Part shown: one piece after another, positions 59,082 through 64,000 of the stretch
Numbering within the stretch: the stretch's first letter is position 1
Layout: each line of letters begins with the position of its first letter
Source: Bacterioplanes sp965233665
Lineage (GTDB): Bacteria; Pseudomonadota; Gammaproteobacteria; Pseudomonadales; Oceanobacteraceae
NCBI GenBank assembly: GCA_965233665.1
Contig: CBDDTG010000028.1
Span: forward strand, 1 to 64,000
Reading direction: 5' to 3'
DNA length: 64,000 bases
Translations under genes and position numbers: made by a program
The notes under the pieces: generated by a model
What the model was told of the DNA's origin: nothing
Database searches by the model: none
What the model saw: the letters and a program-made list of their open reading frames with translations, nothing else

Positions 59082-59534
59082 TTAAACTGGCATGTTCATC
59101 ACATCTTTGTACGCTTCAATCAACTTGTTGCGCACCTGTGTCATGGCCTGAAAAGAAACGCTGGCTTTTTGCCGAGCTATCATCACTTCGGGCAAGTCGA
59201 TACTGGGATCACCTTGCTCAAAGCGGGTGGCCAGCTCGCTGGCTTGTTGTTGTTTCACAGCCACATTATTGACGGCATTTGAAAACATGGTTTGAAAATC
59301 CGGTACCGCTGGATCGCCCTGCAGCGGCTGACTGGCTTGGGTCGGATTCACCTGCTGCTGTTGCTGCTGCAAACGCTCGACCTGACGCGCAAGATTATCG
59401 CCGGCTATGCGATCATTACGTATCTCAGCACCTGAGGTTGCCTGGGGGGCTTGTTGATCATGCTGGGCGCGCAACTGCTCTTTTACCTGACGCATTTGCA
59501 TCAGCACACTATTAACATCGACACGATTAACCAT
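59082..59534 (-). CDS. fliE: FliE, MS-ring to rod adapter
   Basis: A 150-residue protein, longer than the usual 100-115. The C-terminal 75 residues are typical (FQTMFSNAVNNVAVKQQQAS, DLPEVMIARQKASVSFQAM, VRNKLIEAYKDVMNMPV). The N-terminal half has an extra Gln-rich stretch (QQAPQ..., LQQQQQQVNPTQ). First gene of fliEFGHIJ, with a near-perfect sigma54 promoter 75-90 bp upstream and GAGG before the ATG. Confidence 0.92.
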   Translation of the reverse strand: MVNRVDVNSVLMQMRQVKEQLRAQHDQQAPQATSGAEIRNDRIAGDNLARQVERLQQQQQQVNPTQASQPLQGDPAVPDFQTMFSNAVNNVAVKQQQASELATRFEQGDPSIDLPEVMIARQKASVSFQAMTQVRNKLIEAYKDVMNMPV

Positions 59535-59608
59535 TTGCAGTTACCTCACCGTCATGCGTACGCTTTTTTGACGCTTTAAGGGAATTTCTGTATCTATATT
59601 TCTGTCGT

Positions 59609-59624
59609 TGCAAAGGCCTTGCCA
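59609..59624 (-). promoter_or_regulatory. Sigma54 promoter of the fliEFGHIJ operon
   Basis: On the minus strand TGGCAAGGCCTTTGCA matches TGGCACG-N4-TTGCA at all but one position, with correct -24/-12 spacing. It lies upstream of fliE, which depends on RpoN and FleQ/FleR in Pseudomonas. Confidence 0.85.
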
Positions 59625-59643
59625 ATCTTACCGGCAAAAAAAA

Positions 59644-59662
59644 GCCGCCAAGATGGCGGCTT
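59644..59662. terminator. Bidirectional-type terminator downstream of fleR
   Basis: AGCCGCC-aagat-GGCGGCT is a perfect 7-bp stem, with a T-run on the plus side and a longer A-run (T-run on the minus strand) on the other. It ends the fleSR transcript about 30 bp after the fleR stop and insulates the fliE promoter. Confidence 0.8.
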
Positions 59663-59690
59663 TTTCGATACGAGTTCAGTGCGAAGCAGG

Positions 59691-61052
59691 TTACGCGCTC
59701 AACATCGACTCGACGTCAATGCCCTCATCACGCAGACGCGCGACTTTATAACGAAGGGTGCGCGGACTAATGCCAAGACGGTCTGCGGCGTCTTTGCGCG
59801 ACGGCTCTTCGCGCAATGCTTTAACAATCAACTCGACCTCCCGGTTGCGCAGGTCACTGCCCAGCTCTCCTTCGTCATCCGTTGCCGACATGGCCGTCAT
59901 AGGCTCGCCATCGGTCACCAGTTGGCGATGTTTCGGCACGGGCGTTAACAACAAATCTGCCACCGTAATTTGCGGCCCTGATTGCAGGATCAACGCCCTC
60001 TGCACGGTATTATCCAGCTCACGGACATTGCCAGGCCAGCTATGGGTCAGCAGCTTGCGCTCAGCATCGGCTAACAACACCGGGGTCGGGCGCTTCATTT
60101 TGGCAGCATGATGGGCCAACAGGCGGCGAGTCAGAGGGGCAATGTCACCACGTCGTTCTCGCAGTGGTAACCAATGCAGCGGAAATACGCTCAGGCGGTA
60201 ATATAAATCTTCACGAAAGTTGCCGTCGGCCACATATTCCGCCAGCTCGCGGTTGGTGGTTGCGACAATGCGAACGTCCAGATCAATGGTCTTTTTGCCC
60301 CCAAGACGCTCAACCTGACGCTCCTGCAGCACCCGCAATAATTTGGCTTGTAAGCCTAAATCCATTTCGGTGATTTCATCCAACAGCAAGGTGCCGCCAT
60401 CGGCTTGTTCAAACTTGCCCGGCATGGATTGATAAGCGCCAGTAAAAGCACCTTTTTCATAGCCAAATAACATGGCTTCGAGCATGTTTTCTGGAATCGC
60501 CGCACAATTGATGGCGATGAATGGTCCTTTGCGCCGCTCCGAGTGCTGATGAATATAGCGCGCCAACACTTCTTTACCGGTCCCACTCTCACCGCTGATT
60601 AATACGGTTGAATCGGTTTCAGCCACGCGCTTGGCCATCTGAAACAGCTGTAGCGACGCTGGGTCCTCGCACACAGGCTGGGATTCATCCTCAACTTGCT
60701 GACCGCTGAACGGCTGCAACATGGCGTGCAGCTCGCTCAGTTCGAATGGCTTCATCAAATAATCGTGGGCACCGCGCTGCATGGCGTTAACGGCCTGACC
60801 AACGTCACCATAAGCGGTCATAAGTACAAATGGCAGCCATGGACGCTCCTGCTTCACCGCATCCAATAACTGCAGACCATTCATCTCCGGCATATTGATG
60901 TCTGATAGCACCAGGTCGGGAGATTGACGCCGTAACTGCGCCAGACCATCGGCCCCATTGGCAGCTTCACTGACGTCGTGGCCTGCCAACTCCAGTGAAT
61001 CCACCACGGCTTCGCGTAGGCTTAAATCATCTTCTACGACCAGAATTTTCAT
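59691..61052 (-). CDS. fleR: FleR, sigma54-dependent flagellar response regulator
   Basis: A 453-residue NtrC-type activator: receiver domain (ILVVEDDLSLREAV, phosphoacceptor in LVLSDINMPEMNG), AAA+ domain with Walker A GESGTGKEVLA and the sigma54-contact loop GAFTGA, and a Fis-type helix-turn-helix (RKDAADRLGISPRTLRYKVARLRD). It activates middle-class flagellar genes with its kinase FleS, encoded just upstream; because fleS is frameshifted, the phosphorylation input to FleR may be lost here. Confidence 0.94.
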   Translation of the reverse strand: MKILVVEDDLSLREAVVDSLELAGHDVSEAANGADGLAQLRRQSPDLVLSDINMPEMNGLQLLDAVKQERPWLPFVLMTAYGDVGQAVNAMQRGAHDYLMKPFELSELHAMLQPFSGQQVEDESQPVCEDPASLQLFQMAKRVAETDSTVLISGESGTGKEVLARYIHQHSERRKGPFIAINCAAIPENMLEAMLFGYEKGAFTGAYQSMPGKFEQADGGTLLLDEITEMDLGLQAKLLRVLQERQVERLGGKKTIDLDVRIVATTNRELAEYVADGNFREDLYYRLSVFPLHWLPLRERRGDIAPLTRRLLAHHAAKMKRPTPVLLADAERKLLTHSWPGNVRELDNTVQRALILQSGPQITVADLLLTPVPKHRQLVTDGEPMTAMSATDDEGELGSDLRNREVELIVKALREEPSRKDAADRLGISPRTLRYKVARLRDEGIDVESMLSA

Positions 61053-61061
61053 ATCAGACTC

Positions 61062-62325
61062 CTATGAATGGTGCGCCTGCGAGGCCGGCTGAGTTAAAGC
61101 AGGCAATACAATGGTGGCGATCGCGCCCGGCCCACTTGGGCGGTTAGTCAGTAAGAACTCACCGCGATGCGCCCTTACCACGGCCTGCACCACCGCCAGC
61201 CCAAGGCCAGTGCCATTGCTTTTGGTGGTGACGAATGGCTCTGCCACCCGCGCCAGCAAGGCTTCGCTGATGCCCGGGCCATTGTCGGTTAAACGAATGT
61301 TGACGCCGCCACTTTGACTGGGCGCTAGGCTGAGGGTTAGTTGGCACTCACCATCACTGGCTTCCAGTGCGTTATTGACCAAATTCATCAAGCAGCTGAC
61401 CAATGCATCGCGATTGCAACGCAGGCGATGTTGGGGGTGTGGTAGCTCGGTGTGGAGCTGGGCCTGATGCTGCTTGAGTGGCACTTCCATGGCATTCAGA
61501 AGTTGTTGCTGCAGTTCCAGCAGGGTTAACTCGTCGTTCAGCGGTGCCTCGCCGCGAGCAAAAATCAGCATATCCCGCACCTGGCATTCCAAGTGTTGCA
61601 GACGCTCTTGCAGCTTTCCGGCAAAGCGCTGACGCTGCTCAACGGTCAGTTCTGGACTGGATAAATGACCGGCATACAAAGTCGCGGGCTGCCAGCGGTG
61701 TGCGTATTTGATGGGCCAGAGACGCCACCATTTTGCCCATGGATGACAAACGCTGATGTTGACTCAAGCGCGCCTGCAGCTCGCGTGTTTGGGTCATGTC
61801 CGTCAGCAGAATTAACTGGCCACATTCATTCACCATGGCAGCGGTTTGCAACTGCACGCGACGCCCATCCACCAAGGAGATTTCGTGACCATCATCTAAG
61901 CGGGGTTTAAAGCATTTTTGTATCAAGCTGCGCCAGCGCTGACCAATCAGGCTATCTCCCCCCGCTGCGGTTAACAAAAAGCTTTCAGCCGCGGGATTGG
62001 CCTGGCTGACAAAACCGTTTTCATCCAGCAGAAGCACACCGGCGGGCATCAATTGCAACAGGCTTTCCAGACGATCCGCCAAGCGCTCTTTTTCTGCCAG
62101 CTCATGCATACGCTGTGCAGAGACCGTGGCCAGCTCACCACTCAGTTGCTGCACACGACTTTCCAGCTGAGCGTAGGAATCCGTCAACTGCTGCGACATT
62201 TCGGAAAATAAGTGAAACGCTTTTTTAAGATCAGCCGGCTCCATCGGAGACGTGCCCGCTTGCAGCTGCCATGGCTGATGTTCTGACTCAGCGTCATTTG
62301 TATGGCGTACAGCAACGTTGCCCAT
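61062..62325 (-). pseudogene. fleS: FleS, flagellar sensor kinase, interrupted by a single-base frameshift
   Basis: Two adjacent frames together make one cytoplasmic PAS-containing kinase. Fragment 1 (62325 to about 61687) has a coiled N-terminus, a PAS domain (LLQLMPAGVLLLDENGFVSQ) and the H-box LAHQIRTPLAA. Fragment 2 (about 61687 to 61062) continues LYAGHLSSPELTVEQRQRF and holds the ATPase boxes NLVNNALEAS, DNGPGI and GTGLGLAVV. Removing one G from GGG at 61686-61688 restores a continuous frame of 420 codons (1264 bp is 3 x 421 + 1). Either a true null mutation or a sequencing error. Start ATG 62325 has GAGG five bases upstream. Confidence 0.88.
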
Positions 62326-62382
62326 AATTACCTCACCAACTGTGCCGATTTTCTGGCATCAAAATTCAGTTAATAGGACTTG

Positions 62383-62398
62383 AGCAAGTTGCGTGCCG
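62383..62398 (-). promoter_or_regulatory. Sigma54 promoter of fleSR
   Basis: On the minus strand CGGCACGCAACTTGCT matches TGGCACG-N4-TTGCW at all but the first base. It lies 58-73 bp upstream of the fleS start, as expected for a FleQ-activated fleSR operon. Confidence 0.85.
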
Positions 62399-62438
62399 TA
62401 TTTACATCACCATTTCTATAAAAATGCGCCAGAAAACA

Positions 62439-62463
62439 AAACACCGGCATCAAGCCGGTGTTT
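62439..62463 (-). terminator. Terminator of fleQ
   Basis: AAACACCGGC-atcaa-GCCGGTGTTT forms a 10-bp stem followed on the minus strand by TGTTTTC. It lies 24-48 bp after the fleQ stop. Confidence 0.75.
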
Positions 62464-62486
62464 GTGGGGGATTTCGAAGGGTAGAT

Positions 62487-63938
62487 TTAGGCGGTGTCTT
62501 TTTCTTTACGCGACAAGTTGTACTTGCGCATTTTCTCGACCAGCGTGGTGCGCCGAATGTTCAACTTCTCTGCCGCTCGCGCCACCACACCATTGGCGTC
62601 ATCCAACGCTTGCTGAATCAAAGAACACTCTAAGTCTTGCAAGTATTCACGCAAATCCAGACCGTTCACCGGTAATAACGCCGGCGAATCAACGCCAGCC
62701 AACCCAGCTTCTTGTTGCGTCACATCCGCAACCGGTGATGGCAAGCCCTCCTCATCTTCATCCAGGTGACGGAACTTCTTGGGCAACTCGCCCACGCCCA
62801 CCACGCCATAAGGATGCAGAATTGCTAGCCGTTCAACCAAGTTAGCTAGCTCACGTACATTGCCATGCCAATCATGTCGACACAGTGACATGATGGCGGC
62901 AGAGTTAAAGCGAATCGAGCCGCGCTTTTCATTTTCCATGCGCGAAATCAGCTCATTGAGCAGCAGAGGTAAATCCTCGATGCGTTCACGCAATGACGGC
63001 ATTTCAATGGGGAAAACGTTTAGGCGGTAGTAGAGGTCCTCGCGGAAAGAACCGTCGGCAATCATGCTTTCAAGGTTTTTATGCGTCGCTGCAATAATGC
63101 GAACGTCGGCCTTCATGGTTTTATTGCTACCAACCCGCTCGAACGTGTGCTCTTGCAAAACACGCAGAATTTTCACCTGCATATTCAGTGGCATATCGCC
63201 AATTTCATCTAGGAAAAGCGTACCCCCTTCGGCCAGCTCAAAGCGCCCGGGGCGACTGCTGATAGCGCCAGTAAAAGCGCCTTTTTCATGACCAAACAGC
63301 TCACTTTCCAGCAATTCAGCAGGAATGGCGCCACAATTAACCGGAACAAAGGGCTTATTGCGACGGTAGGAGTGGTAATGCAGGTTGCGTGCTACCACCT
63401 CTTTACCCGTGCCAGATTCCCCCTGGATCATCACGCTCACGTCTTTATCAGCCACCTGCATGATCAGCTCACGAACATGCTGAATTTGCCGGCTGGTGCC
63501 GACCAGGCTCCTAAATAGTTGGACTTCACGACGTTCGCCACGGTTGCGACTATGGCTGTATTGCTCACGGTATACTTGGCAGCGATGCAAACTATCTAAC
63601 AGCTGACTGTAGCTTGGCGGCATATCGACGGTGGCAACAATGGCATGGCGCATGGCATCAGAGGTATCAGGCCCCACTGGAGAGTCATCCAGGGCCAGCA
63701 TCGGAATGCCTTTATCCCACTCCAACAGCTCCTTCACCAAGGCTGCCGGATCTGAGCAGGAGCCCAACATAACGGCATTGACCTTACTGCTGTCTTCGAT
63801 TTGATCGCTGGCGGCCTCACGCCACTGAGCTGCACTGACAGCGATACTTTCCTCACCCAAAAAGTCGAGAACAACCTTCAGATCATGTCGTCGCTGCTGA
63901 TCATCATCGATCAGCAGCACTCTAATGTCTCTCCACAT
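62487..63938 (-). CDS. fleQ: FleQ, master flagellar sigma54-dependent activator
   Basis: A 483-residue enhancer-binding protein at the top of the polar flagellar cascade, also a c-di-GMP sensor in Pseudomonas. The N-terminal receiver-like domain (RVLLIDDDQQRRHDLK) lacks a clear phosphoacceptor Asp (VNAVMLGSCSDP), as is typical of FleQ. The AAA+ domain has GESGTGKEVVA, GAFTGAISSRPGRF and a Walker B LFLDEIGDMP. The C-terminal Fis-type HTH ends VVARAAEKLNIRRTTLVEKMRKY. AAAGG lies eight bases before the ATG. Upstream sequence is cut by the window end. Confidence 0.95.
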   Translation of the reverse strand: MWRDIRVLLIDDDQQRRHDLKVVLDFLGEESIAVSAAQWREAASDQIEDSSKVNAVMLGSCSDPAALVKELLEWDKGIPMLALDDSPVGPDTSDAMRHAIVATVDMPPSYSQLLDSLHRCQVYREQYSHSRNRGERREVQLFRSLVGTSRQIQHVRELIMQVADKDVSVMIQGESGTGKEVVARNLHYHSYRRNKPFVPVNCGAIPAELLESELFGHEKGAFTGAISSRPGRFELAEGGTLFLDEIGDMPLNMQVKILRVLQEHTFERVGSNKTMKADVRIIAATHKNLESMIADGSFREDLYYRLNVFPIEMPSLRERIEDLPLLLNELISRMENEKRGSIRFNSAAIMSLCRHDWHGNVRELANLVERLAILHPYGVVGVGELPKKFRHLDEDEEGLPSPVADVTQQEAGLAGVDSPALLPVNGLDLREYLQDLECSLIQQALDDANGVVARAAEKLNIRRTTLVEKMRKYNLSRKEKDTA

Positions 63939-64000
63939 GTCAAATGCCTTTAGTGAGCCGCGAGCAACGCCATTCGCGTCATTGTTTTGACTTGCCTACT

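Noticed and set aside
61062..61679. Separate small ATPase-domain protein.
   Set aside because: It lacks its own ribosome-binding site and is the second half of FleS after a one-base shift; a single gene with a frameshift explains both parts.
1..64000. Prophage, insertion sequence, integron or defence island.
   Set aside because: No transposase, integrase, terminal repeats or toxin/defence domains were seen; gene content is core-like throughout.
1..64000. tRNA or rRNA genes.
   Set aside because: No cloverleaf with a T-loop GTTCRA pattern, and no rRNA segment, was recognised in the intergenic regions.

Overview
The window looks like a chromosome segment of a polarly flagellated marine-type gammaproteobacterium. 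The flagellar gene set and order (FleQ/FleS/FleR, FliEFGHIJ, FliKLMNOPQR-FlhB, FlhAF-FleN-FliA-CheYZAB-MotCD-ParC/ParP-CheW) is that of Pseudomonas and its relatives. The hdfR/maoP divergent pair and class Ia nrdAB-yfaE are also gammaproteobacterial. Moderate GC and the mixture of Pseudomonas-like and enteric-like synteny suggest an Oceanospirillales-type genus, but the genus cannot be fixed from sequence alone. No mobile element, tRNA, rRNA or CRISPR array was seen.

Left part (1-20.8 kb): housekeeping genes on both strands. These are queC-queE (7-deazaguanine synthesis), an MDR oxidoreductase behind hdfR, divergent maoP-rimB-rimK, a transglutaminase-like protein, argF with a near-consensus promoter, a diguanylate cyclase, glpK, metR, an RstA/RstB-like two-component system whose kinase seems to start at AUU, and nrdA-nrdB-ferredoxin with NrdR and DnaA sites upstream and a terminator-like hairpin between nrdA and nrdB. 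They are followed by a small unknown gene with its start codon in a hairpin, bcp, an AraC regulator, two small membrane proteins and a small exported protein.

Right part (20.97-63.94 kb): 44 consecutive minus-strand genes for one polar flagellum and its control. From the promoter-distal right end: fleQ; fleS (frameshifted) and fleR; fliE-fliJ; a complete second chemotaxis system (STAS, CheY, CheA, CheW, soluble PAS-MCP, CheR, CheD, CheB) inserted between fliJ and fliK; the HsbA-HsbR-HptB switch; fliK; fliL-fliR-flhB; flhA-flhF-fleN-fliA; then the primary Che system with MotCD, ParC/ParP and CheW. Sigma54-type -24/-12 elements are visible before fleS, fliE, fliK (weaker), fliL and flhA (weaker), matching a FleQ/FleR-driven hierarchy.

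Most striking features: (1) a perfect 9-bp minisatellite (16 + 33 copies) in the 3' end of fliH, adding a (RES)/(SDS) tail of about 147 residues just before fliI; (2) a single-base frameshift in fleS directly after the H-box; (3) a second Che system embedded in the flagellar locus whose receptor has a CheR-docking pentapeptide and two PAS domains resembling the Aer2 haem PAS; (4) a hairpin that buries the start codon of a small unknown gene; (5) a rare AUU start for a histidine kinase; (6) a UUCG-capped terminator inside the nrdAB operon; (7) an unrecognised small gene translationally coupled between parC and parP.
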